A stretch of 64,000 nucleotides of DNA from Mesorhizobium sp. B2-4-3 (GTDB lineage Bacteria > Pseudomonadota > Alphaproteobacteria > Rhizobiales > Rhizobiaceae), in contig NZ_VFVL01000019.1 of assembly GCF_006442815.1 (NCBI RefSeq), positions 1-64,000 of the forward strand. The letters run 5' to 3'. The notes under the pieces are model-generated. The model ran no database searches and had not been told where the DNA came from. It was given only the letters and a program-made list of their open reading frames with translations. Below are positions 25,812 to 34,013 of this stretch, piece by piece; the first letter of the stretch is position 1; every line of letters starts with the position of its first letter. The position numbers and the translations under genes are program-made.

Positions 25812-25973
25812 ACAGCGCCCCCCTCTGTCCTGCCGGACATCTCCCCCACAAAGGGGGAGATCAGATGTCGCGCCGGCTTTCGCCAATCACCGGCGTTTCA
25901 AAAACGGCGAGGCGATGGAACTGCTAATCTCCCCCCAGTGGGGGAGATGTCGGCAGGACAGAGGGGGGCGCGA
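25812..25973. repeat. Inverted-repeat element between convergent genes
   Basis: GCGCCCCCCTCTGTCCTGCC with CATCTCCCCCACAAAGGGGG at about 25815-25860 is mirrored by CCCCCAGTGGGGGAGATGTC and GGCAGGACAGAGGGGGGCGC at about 25929-25972. The arms bracket about 65 bases. It separates two convergent genes and may work as a bidirectional terminator. Confidence 0.75.
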
Positions 25974-25997
25974 AGGAACTCAGCCTCTTGTAGGCAC

Positions 25998-27647
25998 TCA
26001 GCTCTTATTTCGGATTTGCGTCAGCGTGCGGGTCGGCGTGATCGCTTCGGGATCGAGCTTGATCTCGACGATCGCCGGTTTGCCGCTGGCGCGCGCACGC
26101 TCGAAGGCCGGCGCGAAGTCGGCGGTTTTTTCGACTGTCTCGCCATGGCCGCCATAGGCGCGGGCCAACGCGGCAAAGTCCGGGTTCTTGAGGTCGGTGG
26201 CGACGACGCGGCTTGGATATTCGCGCTCCTGATGCATGCGGATCGTGCCGTAAATGCCGTTGTTGACGACGATCACGACGATCGGCAGGTCATACTGGAC
26301 AGCCGTCGCGAACTCCTGGCCGTTCATCAGGAAGCAGCCGTCGCCGGCGAAGGCAACCACGGTGCGATCCGGAAACAGCGACTTGGCGGCGACCGCGGCC
26401 GGCGTGCCGTAACCCATCGAGCCGGATGTGGGCGCCGCCTGCGTGCCGAAGCGGCGGGAGCGGTAGAAGCGATGCACCCAGGTGGCGTAGTTGCCGGCGC
26501 CGTTGGTGAGGATGGCATCCTCCGGCAGGACCTTTCCGAGATAGTCCATGATCGGTCCCATCTGGACAGCGCCCGGACCGGTCTGCGGCGGCGTCGACCA
26601 TTCGAGATAGGCGGCGTGCGCCTTTTCCGTCTCGGCCGCCCAGGAAGGCTTGGCGGCGGGTTTGCGCCTGGCGAACGCCTCGACGAAAGCGGCGGGCGAG
26701 GCATTGATGGCCAGCGTCGGCCGGTAGACGCGGCCGAGCTCGCCGGCATCGGCATGGATATGAACCAGCGCCTGGTCGGGGTAGGGGCTCTTCAGCAGCG
26801 TATAGTCGGAAGACGGCATCTCGCCCAGGCGGCCGCCGAGCAAGAGCACGACATCGGCCTGCTTGATCCGCTCCGCCAGCTTCGGATTGATGCCGATGCC
26901 GACATCGCCGGCGTAGTTCGGATGGAGATGGTCGAACAGCATCTGGCGCCGGAAGGAGCAGCCGACCGGTAGCGACCAGGTCTCGGCGATCGTGCGCATA
27001 TGCGCCACCGCTTCCTCGTTCCAGCGCGTGCCGCCGAGAATGACAAACGGACGCTTGGCATTGCTCAGCAACATCTCCAGCGCGTCGAGCTCGGCCTCAC
27101 CAGGACGCGTCTCGACCGGCGTGTGCGGCAGCGCTTCCGGCGCCTCGACCTCGCTGGTCAGCATGTCTTCCGGCAGCGAGATGACCACCGGGCCAGGGCG
27201 GCCGGAGGTCGCGACAGCGAAGGCGCGGGTGACGAATTCGGGGATGCGCGCGGCATCGTCGATCTCGACCACCCATTTGGCGATGTCGCCGAAGAAGCGC
27301 TTGTAGTCGACCTCCTGGAACGCCTCGCGCTCCTTGGCGTGGCTGGCGACCTGGCCGATGAACAGAATCATCGGCACCGAATCCTGCATGGCGATGTGGA
27401 TGCCGGCCGAGGCATTGGTGGCGCCGGGGCCGCGGGTGACGAAACAGATGCCGGGGTTGCCGGTCAGCCGACCCTGGCAGTCGGCCATCATCGCAGCACC
27501 CCCTTCCTGGCGGCAGACGATGGTGCGGATCGAAGAGTCATGCAGCGCGTCCAGCACCGCGAGATAGGATTCGCCCGGAACGCAGAAGATGCGGTCGGTG
27601 CCGTTCGCTTCGAGCGCCTCGACGATCAGTTGTCCGCCGGTCTTCAT
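25998..27647 (-). CDS. Thiamine-diphosphate-dependent enzyme (acetolactate synthase-like)
   Basis: The 549-residue protein has the three domains of TPP enzymes: N-terminal pyrimidine domain with the key Glu in CRQEGGAAMMAD (near residue 48), a central domain, and a C-terminal PP domain with AFAGDGCFLMNGQEF and VVNNGIYG for TPP-Mg binding. It resembles the large acetolactate-synthase group, but no small regulatory subunit is nearby. It overlaps a CaiB CoA-transferase gene by four bases. The pair recalls oxalyl-CoA decarboxylase plus formyl-CoA transferase, yet its N-terminus is not Oxc-like. Substrate unknown. Confidence 0.85.
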   Translation of the reverse strand: MKTGGQLIVEALEANGTDRIFCVPGESYLAVLDALHDSSIRTIVCRQEGGAAMMADCQGRLTGNPGICFVTRGPGATNASAGIHIAMQDSVPMILFIGQVASHAKEREAFQEVDYKRFFGDIAKWVVEIDDAARIPEFVTRAFAVATSGRPGPVVISLPEDMLTSEVEAPEALPHTPVETRPGEAELDALEMLLSNAKRPFVILGGTRWNEEAVAHMRTIAETWSLPVGCSFRRQMLFDHLHPNYAGDVGIGINPKLAERIKQADVVLLLGGRLGEMPSSDYTLLKSPYPDQALVHIHADAGELGRVYRPTLAINASPAAFVEAFARRKPAAKPSWAAETEKAHAAYLEWSTPPQTGPGAVQMGPIMDYLGKVLPEDAILTNGAGNYATWVHRFYRSRRFGTQAAPTSGSMGYGTPAAVAAKSLFPDRTVVAFAGDGCFLMNGQEFATAVQYDLPIVVIVVNNGIYGTIRMHQEREYPSRVVATDLKNPDFAALARAYGGHGETVEKTADFAPAFERARASGKPAIVEIKLDPEAITPTRTLTQIRNKS

Positions 27648-28816
27648 TTTGCTCTCTCCAGTTCGGCAAGGATTTCGTCCGTGTGCTCGCCAAGGCGCGG
27701 CGAAGGGCGCTCGTAGACGAGCGGCGTGCCCGACATCACCATCGGCGCCCGCACCGAGGGCAGGCGATTGCCGTGGCCGTCGTCGAGGTCGAGCCGCATG
27801 CCGCGCGCGATGGTCTGCGGATCGGCGAACATCTGGCCGATCGTGTTGATCGGGCTCGCCGGCACGCCGGCGGCTTCCAGCTTCGCCAGCAACGGATCGC
27901 GGTCGAACGCCGCCAGCGTCTCGACGATCCGCTCGCGCAGCTTCACGCGGTTGGCGACGCGGGCAGGGTTGGTGGCGAAATCCGGATTGGCGGGCAGATC
28001 GGAGAGGCCGACCGCAGTGCAGAATTTGCTGAACTGCCCGTCATTGCCGACCGCGAGGATGATGTGGCCGTCCCTCACCGGCAGGACTTCGTAGGGGGCG
28101 ATGTTCATATGCGCATTGCCCATCTGTACCGGCGATTTGCCGGAAACCAGGTAGTTGAGGTTCTGGTTGCCGAGCGCCGAGATCTGGCTGTCGTAGAGCG
28201 CCATGTCGATGTGCTGGCCCTCGCCGGTCTTTTCGGCATGGCGAAGTGCGGCCTGGATGGCGACCACGGAATAGAGGCCGGTGAAGAGATCGGAGATGGC
28301 GACGCCGGCTTTCTGCGGCTCGCGGCCGGGCTCGCCGGTGATCGACATCATGCCGGCCATGGCCTGGATGATGAAATCGTAGCCGGCGCGGGGCGCATAG
28401 GGTCCATCCTGGCCGAAGCCTGTGATCGAGCAATAGACGAGGCGCGGATTGATCGCCTTCAGGCTCTCGTAGTCGAGGCCGTATTTCTTCAGGCCGCCGA
28501 GCTTGAAGTTCTCGATCAGCACGTCGGCGGTGGCGACCAGCCTGCGCAGCGTCTCGGCACCGTCGGGCTTGGAGAAATCGACCGCGATGGAACGCTTGCC
28601 GCGATTGCAGGCATGGTAATAGGCGGCCGACAGGTTCTCGCCATCATGGCTCATGACGAAGGGCGGACCCCATTTGCGGGTATCGTCGCCGCCATCCGGG
28701 CTCTCGACCTTGATGACATCGGCGCCGAGATCGGCCAGCAATTGCCCGGCCCAGGGACCAGCCAGGATGCGGGCAAGTTCGACAACGCGGATGCCTTTCA
28801 GCGGAGGTTCGGCCAT
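27644..28816 (-). CDS. CaiB/BaiF family CoA-transferase (class III)
   Basis: The 390-residue protein begins with LKGIRVVELARILAGPWAGQLLADLGADVIKVE, the classic family III CoA-transferase opening, and has the expected catalytic Asp in GYDFIIQAMAGMMSITGE (near residue 150). Members move CoA between carboxylates such as oxalate/formate, carnitine or dicarboxylates. It is first in an operon with the TPP enzyme, coupled by ATGA, which suggests CoA activation of a 2-oxo or dicarboxylic acid followed by TPP-dependent cleavage. This is inference. Confidence 0.88.
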   Translation of the reverse strand: MAEPPLKGIRVVELARILAGPWAGQLLADLGADVIKVESPDGGDDTRKWGPPFVMSHDGENLSAAYYHACNRGKRSIAVDFSKPDGAETLRRLVATADVLIENFKLGGLKKYGLDYESLKAINPRLVYCSITGFGQDGPYAPRAGYDFIIQAMAGMMSITGEPGREPQKAGVAISDLFTGLYSVVAIQAALRHAEKTGEGQHIDMALYDSQISALGNQNLNYLVSGKSPVQMGNAHMNIAPYEVLPVRDGHIILAVGNDGQFSKFCTAVGLSDLPANPDFATNPARVANRVKLRERIVETLAAFDRDPLLAKLEAAGVPASPINTIGQMFADPQTIARGMRLDLDDGHGNRLPSVRAPMVMSGTPLVYERPSPRLGEHTDEILAELERAK

Positions 28817-28897
28817 GGATCACCGTGTTCTAACGAAACGCAGGCTCTAGCAACACGCACCGGCCGTGTCACGACCCATACGATAGGCCACGCCGGA

Positions 28898-29830
28898 TCA
28901 GGATTTCAGCACGCTGTCGGCCCAGGCGGCGAAATCATTCATGACGGCATCGCGGTTGATCTCGTTCAGGCTTTCATGGCGGGTTTCCGGATAAATCTTT
29001 GAAACCAGATTCGAAAAGCCCATCGCGTGCATGCGTTTGGCGAGATGATCGATGCCCTTGCCGTAGTCGGAAGCCGGGTCTTTCTCGCCGCCAACGATGT
29101 AGACGGGGAGGTCGCGTCTTATGCCGGCAAAGCCGGAATCCTTGCCGCCATTTTGGGCCATCTGGACGACATCGCGCCACATCGAGATCGAGGCATCCCA
29201 GCCGCAGAGTGGGTCGGCAATGTATTTCGCCACTTCCGCCTCGTCGCGCGACAGCCATTCGAACAGCGTCTTATGGTTGGGCACGGCGTTGCCCCAGGCC
29301 TGGAACGTCAGCCGGGGCAAGATGCGCGAGGGGACGTCGGAGCCAAGCCTGAAGCGCTCGTAGGCTAGGATGGCGAGCGCAAGCTGACCGAGAAGCCCTT
29401 GCGAGAAATTGCCGTTCCAGATCGCGGCGGCATGGACGCGCCTGGAATGGCGCAGGACAAAGTTCAGCGCCACCGAGGCGCCCAGCGAGTGACCGAAGAC
29501 GATGACCGGCAATCCCGGATGCTCGGCCGCGATCAGGTCGTGAACGGCGTTGACATCGGCGATCACCTTGGCGATGCCGTCGCTATCGGCGAATTTGCCG
29601 AGCGGCGCGTCGGGCGCCTTCGTTGCGCCGTGGCCACGATGGTCATGCGCATAGACGTGGAATCCGCGCTCGCTCAGGAAATCGGCAAAGCGCGCGTAAC
29701 GCGCCGCATGCTCGGCCAGGCCATGATTGATCTGGACCACCGCGCGTGGCTTCGCCTCCGCGTGTTTCACATAGAGGTTGATGTCGGCCCCGGTCGGTGA
29801 GGCCAGCCTGGTCTTGCTGTCGAATGGCAT
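28898..29830 (-). CDS. Alpha/beta hydrolase (monoacylglycerol lipase-like)
   Basis: The 310-residue protein has the serine-hydrolase S33/MAG-lipase pattern: INHGLAEHAARY for the oxyanion loop, AHDHRGHG, and the nucleophile elbow GHSLGAS near residue 110; a C-terminal DPASDYG and HESLNE give the Asp and His. It probably hydrolyses small esters or lipids in the cytosol. It is divergent from the MarR-controlled hydrolase operon and may share its operator region. Confidence 0.85.
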   Translation of the reverse strand: MPFDSKTRLASPTGADINLYVKHAEAKPRAVVQINHGLAEHAARYARFADFLSERGFHVYAHDHRGHGATKAPDAPLGKFADSDGIAKVIADVNAVHDLIAAEHPGLPVIVFGHSLGASVALNFVLRHSRRVHAAAIWNGNFSQGLLGQLALAILAYERFRLGSDVPSRILPRLTFQAWGNAVPNHKTLFEWLSRDEAEVAKYIADPLCGWDASISMWRDVVQMAQNGGKDSGFAGIRRDLPVYIVGGEKDPASDYGKGIDHLAKRMHAMGFSNLVSKIYPETRHESLNEINRDAVMNDFAAWADSVLKS

Positions 29831-29908
29831 GTCTCGCTCCCTCGGCGACTGTTGGGCGACGGCGCGACCGACGTCAAGGGCAGGTCGAAGTCAGACAACG
29901 CGGCTATT

Positions 29909-29950
29909 GACAGCATGCTGTCGGTCTGACTATATGACAGCATGCTGTCA
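29909..29950. promoter_or_regulatory. Two perfect palindromic operators, probably for the MarR regulator
   Basis: GACAGCATGCTGTC occurs twice, at 29909-29922 and 29936-29949; the second extends to the 16-base perfect palindrome TGACAGCATGCTGTCA. They are 27 bases apart centre to centre and lie 20-60 bases before the hydrolase-marR operon. This size and symmetry suit a MarR dimer, and the gene encoded downstream is a MarR protein. Confidence 0.75.
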
Positions 29951-29970
29951 AATTAGATCGAAGCACGGAT

Positions 29971-30864
29971 ATGAAAACCATTTCGATCCTTTCGCGGCGC
30001 GGGGTCCTGCAGGCGAGCCTCGCATCTGCAGCAATGCTCGCATCGGGCACTGCATCCAGCCAAACCAGGGAGATGATCATGAAGACGTCAACGATTGCCG
30101 GCCCGCAGGGCCAGCTTGTCGCCTACGACCTCAAATCAGGCGATGGTCTGCCGATTCTGTTTGCGCATGGCGATTGCAGCCGTGCCTCGCAGTGGAACCG
30201 GGTGATGCAGCTCACCGCCGGTGGTCGCGAGGCGGTCGCCTTCGATTTTCGCGGCCATGGCGCATCGGCGCCCGCGGACGATGGCGATTACAGCTATGAC
30301 GGCCGCGCCGCCGATATCGGCGCGGTCGCTGACACCTTTGGCCTGAAACGGTTCGTCCTTGTCGCGCATAGCGGCGGCAATGGCGCCGCGCTTGCTTACG
30401 CCGCGAGCCATGCCGACCGGGTCGCTGGCATTCTGCTGGTCGATCCGGCGACCGATCCGCGTGCTTTGCCAAAGGAGATCCGCGACGGTTTCGTTCGCGA
30501 TCTGTCTGGCCCGCAAGGCGGCGATGTTCTCAATGCCTACTACACCTCGATTGCCGGCTCCAATGAAGCGGTTCGCCGAACCGTGCTTGCCGATGCGGTG
30601 GTGGTCGATCCGGCGGCGCGGGCGGGCGTCGGCAAGGCGCTGGCGGAATGGAATCCGGAGCCGACGCTCGACGCTTATCACGGACCGATGTTTGTTCTGG
30701 CCACCGAAGCCAATGACAATCCGGCTGCCCTCTTCCGGCTTCGCAGCGGAATTGGCCACAGAACCGTTCCAGCCTCCGGCCATTGGGTGATGCTTGACAA
30801 GCCGGAAGCGGTGGCGGAAGCCGTCAACAGTTTCGTTGCCACCATCGAGGCCGGCCAGAAATGA
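29971..30864 (+). CDS. Alpha/beta hydrolase with possible twin-arginine signal
   Basis: The 297-residue protein carries an N-terminal SRRGVLQASLASAAMLASG segment that looks like a Tat-type signal, followed by an alpha/beta-hydrolase fold with AFDFRGHG, the nucleophile elbow AHSGGNGA and the terminal His in PASGHWVML. An internal ATG at 30079, preceded by AGGGAG, could produce a cytosolic form without the signal. It overlaps the marR gene by four bases. Export and substrate are unproven. Confidence 0.82.
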   Translation: MKTISILSRRGVLQASLASAAMLASGTASSQTREMIMKTSTIAGPQGQLVAYDLKSGDGLPILFAHGDCSRASQWNRVMQLTAGGREAVAFDFRGHGASAPADDGDYSYDGRAADIGAVADTFGLKRFVLVAHSGGNGAALAYAASHADRVAGILLVDPATDPRALPKEIRDGFVRDLSGPQGGDVLNAYYTSIAGSNEAVRRTVLADAVVVDPAARAGVGKALAEWNPEPTLDAYHGPMFVLATEANDNPAALFRLRSGIGHRTVPASGHWVMLDKPEAVAEAVNSFVATIEAGQK

Positions 30865-31304
30865 CTGAAAGGACCGAAGCCGCAGACATGCTCACCGAAC
30901 TGGTGCTTGCCGTGTTCCGGCTGAATGGCGGGTTTCTCGATGCGGCCGACCGGCTGGCCGAGCCTGCCGGGCTGACGGCGGCGCGTTGGCAGGTTCTGGG
31001 CGCGGTGCTCAAGGAGCCGAAATCGGTGGCCGACATCGCCCGCGACATGGGCCTTGCCCGCCAGAGCGTGCAGCGGCTGGCCGACATTCTGGCCACCGAG
31101 GGGCTCGCTGCCTATGCCGACAACCCTGCGCATCGCCGTGCCAAGCTGCTGGCAATCACCGATGCCGGCTGGGCGGCAATCAGGGATATCGGCTCGCGCC
31201 AGCATGTCTGGGCAAACCGCGTCTCCGACGGCATCGAGGCGCGAACGCTTCAGGTCGCGCTCGATCTTCTACGCACGCTGACCTCACGGGTGGAGCAGGG
31301 CTGA
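30861..31304 (+). CDS. MarR-family transcriptional regulator
   Basis: A 147-residue winged-helix regulator: LTAARWQVLGAVLKEPKSVADIARDMGLARQSVQRLADIL gives helices 2-4 and the recognition helix, with a wing around YADNPAHRRAKLLAIT. It is coupled to the hydrolase gene by an ATGA overlap. The two palindromes at 29909-29950 are its likely operators, so the operon is probably autoregulated and induced by a substrate or related small molecule of the hydrolase. Confidence 0.9.
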   Translation: MTERTEAADMLTELVLAVFRLNGGFLDAADRLAEPAGLTAARWQVLGAVLKEPKSVADIARDMGLARQSVQRLADILATEGLAAYADNPAHRRAKLLAITDAGWAAIRDIGSRQHVWANRVSDGIEARTLQVALDLLRTLTSRVEQG

Positions 31305-31432
31305 TCAAGTAGTCGTGAGTTGGGATCGGGACGGGCAATGACAATTGTTTTTTGCACCCGGCGAAAGAAATCGTAATTCTGACATGTCGCACGTTTTTAG
31401 CTGGCGGCATGAAACACCAGGAGTGTGCTGGA

Positions 31433-32443
31433 ATGCGGATAGCTGCGATATGGGGTGCGGTATTGTTGGCGCTGGCCGGCGTCGGGATGGCGCGCGCCGA
31501 TGTCAGGATGAGCGGCTCGTTCGTGGCCGATGCCGCATGCCCGGCGACGCAGGCGATCAAGAGCGGCAAGAATCCCGGCAATGTCTCGACCGAAGCCGGC
31601 AAAAGCTATGAGCTGCTTGCCGGCAACAAGGACGAGCCCACGCACTATCTCATCCAGGTGCCGGGCGCCGACCCCGAGCGGCGCTGGGTGAAGATCAGCT
31701 GCGGCCATGTCACCGGCGGCAGCGCGCAGACGACCCCGGCGCCTGCCGGTCAGGCCAAACCGTCCCCGTCAGCCTCCGGAAAACCCGAATATGTCTTTGC
31801 GCTGAGCTGGCAGCCGGCTTTCTGCGAGACCAAGGCGAGCAAGCCCGAATGCAAGGCGCAGAACCCGAGCGAGTTCGATGCCTCGCACTTTACGCTGCAT
31901 GGGCTGTGGCCGCAGCCGAACGGCAATTTCTATTGCCAGGTCTCGGCGAGCGACAAGGCCAATGACAATCCGGCGCATTGGGCAGACCTGCCGCCGGTCG
32001 ATCTCGACGCAAAGACGCGCGCCGAGCTCGACCAGGTGATGCCGGGCACGGCTTCCAGGCTCGAGCGCCACGAATGGATGAAGCATGGCACCTGCTACGG
32101 CAAGAGCCAGCAGGAGTATTTCTCCGACGCGCTCAACCTGATGCGGGCGGTGAACACCTCCGCGGTGCGCGACCTCTTCAACAAGAATATCGGCAAGCAA
32201 TTGACCTCGGACCAGATCCGCGGCGCCTTCAACGAAGCCTTCGGCGCTGGCGCAGGCGACCGCGTGCGCGTGTCCTGCCTGGTCGACCCGTCGAGCGGCC
32301 GGCGCCTGATCGGCGAGATCACGCTCGGCCTGTCCGGCCCGGTGGGTCCCGACAGCAAGCTCGCCGATCTCTTGATGGCCTCCGCGCCGACAGCCAAGGC
32401 CGGTTGCCCGAAGGGCACTGTCGACGCGATCGGATTCCAGTAG
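31433..32443 (+). CDS. Secreted RNase T2-family ribonuclease
   Basis: The 336-residue protein has a signal peptide (MRIAAIWGAVLLALAGVGMARA) and both catalytic signatures of RNase T2: HFTLHGLWPQ and RHEWMKHGTC. Between them and the signal lies an extra domain of about 90 residues with its own cysteines (ADAACPATQA and KISCGHV), followed by a Pro/Ser/Ala-rich linker before the nuclease. The start at 31433 is preceded by AGGAG; upstream ATGs would destroy the signal peptide. It should act on RNA in the periplasm or outside the cell. Confidence 0.9.
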   Translation: MRIAAIWGAVLLALAGVGMARADVRMSGSFVADAACPATQAIKSGKNPGNVSTEAGKSYELLAGNKDEPTHYLIQVPGADPERRWVKISCGHVTGGSAQTTPAPAGQAKPSPSASGKPEYVFALSWQPAFCETKASKPECKAQNPSEFDASHFTLHGLWPQPNGNFYCQVSASDKANDNPAHWADLPPVDLDAKTRAELDQVMPGTASRLERHEWMKHGTCYGKSQQEYFSDALNLMRAVNTSAVRDLFNKNIGKQLTSDQIRGAFNEAFGAGAGDRVRVSCLVDPSSGRRLIGEITLGLSGPVGPDSKLADLLMASAPTAKAGCPKGTVDAIGFQ

Positions 32444-32474
32444 GCGGCAATTCCCGGGTCCAGGCCGATCTTGG

Positions 32475-33803
32475 TTAGGCTGACCTTGGGGCCGTCTGCA
32501 GGATGATCGCCTCGCTGCCGGGCTCGCCGACAACACGGTCGCGGCCGCTCAGCTTGGCCTTGTAGAGGCGCTGGTCGGCCAGCGCGAAGATGTCGCCGAG
32601 GCAGTGCGTCGTCTCGCCGACGGTGGAGACGCCGGCACTCACGGTGATATTGAAGCGGTTGGTGCGCGCCGAGGTCTTGGTGGCGTTCCTGATGGTCTCG
32701 CCGAGCAGCCTGGCGGGCGCGTGCGACTGTTGCGTCAGCACGGCGAACTCCTCGCCCCCGATCCGGAACACCTGATCGTTGCCGCCGACGGTCTCGGCCA
32801 GCAGCACAGCCATGGATTTCAGCACCTTGTCGCCCTCGGCATGGCCGAAGCGGTCGTTGATCGACTTGAAATGGTCGACATCGACGATGAGCAGGCTGAG
32901 CGGCTTGCCCATGCGGATGGCGGCGGCGACCGCGGACTCGCCGTCGGCATCGAAACTGCCGCGATGCAGCAGGCCGGTGAGGCCGTCGCGGCCGACATAT
33001 TTGATCAGCGCTTCATAGCGCTCGCGATAGGTGAGGGCGTCGAAGATGTCGGAGAGGCCGCGCGGCACGGCGATGTCGCTGTCCTCGACCCATTTGAGAT
33101 AGGCGACGAGCATGCCGCTATAGGCAAGCGCCGCGCCCATCTTGGCGAACCAGCCGCCGAAGAAGACCTCGATCGGCGCGCCGGCGACGAAATGCAGCGC
33201 GGTGAAGAAGCCGGCCTGATCGAAGGTGAGCACGCAGGCGACCGATGCGAGGATGCGCATGAACGGCCTCGCGCGCAGATAGGCGCCGAGCTTCTCGTAG
33301 AGCAGGATGATCAGGATGGCGTCGACGAACAGCAACGAAGTGCCCCAAACCATCAGCCAGCCCATCTCGTCGATGAAGCCGATGTCGGGCATTCTGCCGT
33401 CGGGAAGCGGCGAAACGGCGTGCAGGCGCAGGATCAGCACCAGGCCGATCATCAAGGCGTTGCCGAGCAAAAGGCCGTAGATCGGCTGGCGGACTGTCGC
33501 GGCATCCTCCTTCATGTAGAGCAGAAGCAGCATGACCAGCTTGCCGGAAAACAGCACGGCTGAGCCTGGCGAGACCAGGCCAAAGGGCAGCGCGACATAG
33601 AAGACGCTGGCGAGATAGGTCTCGAGGAAATGCATGACGCCGAGCGCGCAGATGAACACGCCAAGGCCGATGCGGCGCCGGAAGCGGAAGAGCGTGACCA
33701 TGGCGCCGAAATACAGAACCGCTTCGGCAAGGAGCAGGACACCGTTCAGCACGTCGTCGATCCGATCTTTCCCCGAAACCGCGGCATGGCCGCGATTTCC
33801 CAA
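32475..33803 (-). CDS. Membrane-bound GGDEF diguanylate cyclase
   Basis: The 442-residue protein has six to seven membrane spans in the first 240 residues and a C-terminal GGDEF domain (about 270-430) with DVDHFKSINDRFGH and an intact GGEEF active site. It should make cyclic-di-GMP in response to a membrane-sensed signal. It is convergent with the RNase T2 gene, and its start lies about 210 bases from ettA. No EAL domain is present. Confidence 0.88.
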   Translation of the reverse strand: MGNRGHAAVSGKDRIDDVLNGVLLLAEAVLYFGAMVTLFRFRRRIGLGVFICALGVMHFLETYLASVFYVALPFGLVSPGSAVLFSGKLVMLLLLYMKEDAATVRQPIYGLLLGNALMIGLVLILRLHAVSPLPDGRMPDIGFIDEMGWLMVWGTSLLFVDAILIILLYEKLGAYLRARPFMRILASVACVLTFDQAGFFTALHFVAGAPIEVFFGGWFAKMGAALAYSGMLVAYLKWVEDSDIAVPRGLSDIFDALTYRERYEALIKYVGRDGLTGLLHRGSFDADGESAVAAAIRMGKPLSLLIVDVDHFKSINDRFGHAEGDKVLKSMAVLLAETVGGNDQVFRIGGEEFAVLTQQSHAPARLLGETIRNATKTSARTNRFNITVSAGVSTVGETTHCLGDIFALADQRLYKAKLSGRDRVVGEPGSEAIILQTAPRSA

Positions 33804-34013
33804 CCTATTAGTGTTTTGAAGGCGAATAGTTAACCACTGATTTCACGCTATGGCCGGCGGCGGCGAAAAGCTGCGGCGGAGTCGGGAGCGCAAACCGGCG
33901 AATGCGCGCCGTTTGGACGCCGGCGCGCCGAAAGCGATTGCCGTTCGTCGTTTCATCGCCTACATAGCGCGCAACCCCCATTCACCTTGACACTCCATCC
34001 AGGGAAAGCGCGC

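Noticed and set aside
25998..28816. Oxalate catabolism pair frc-oxc
   Set aside because: The CaiB protein fits the family, but the TPP protein opens like an acetolactate synthase rather than oxalyl-CoA decarboxylase, so the specific call is not supported.
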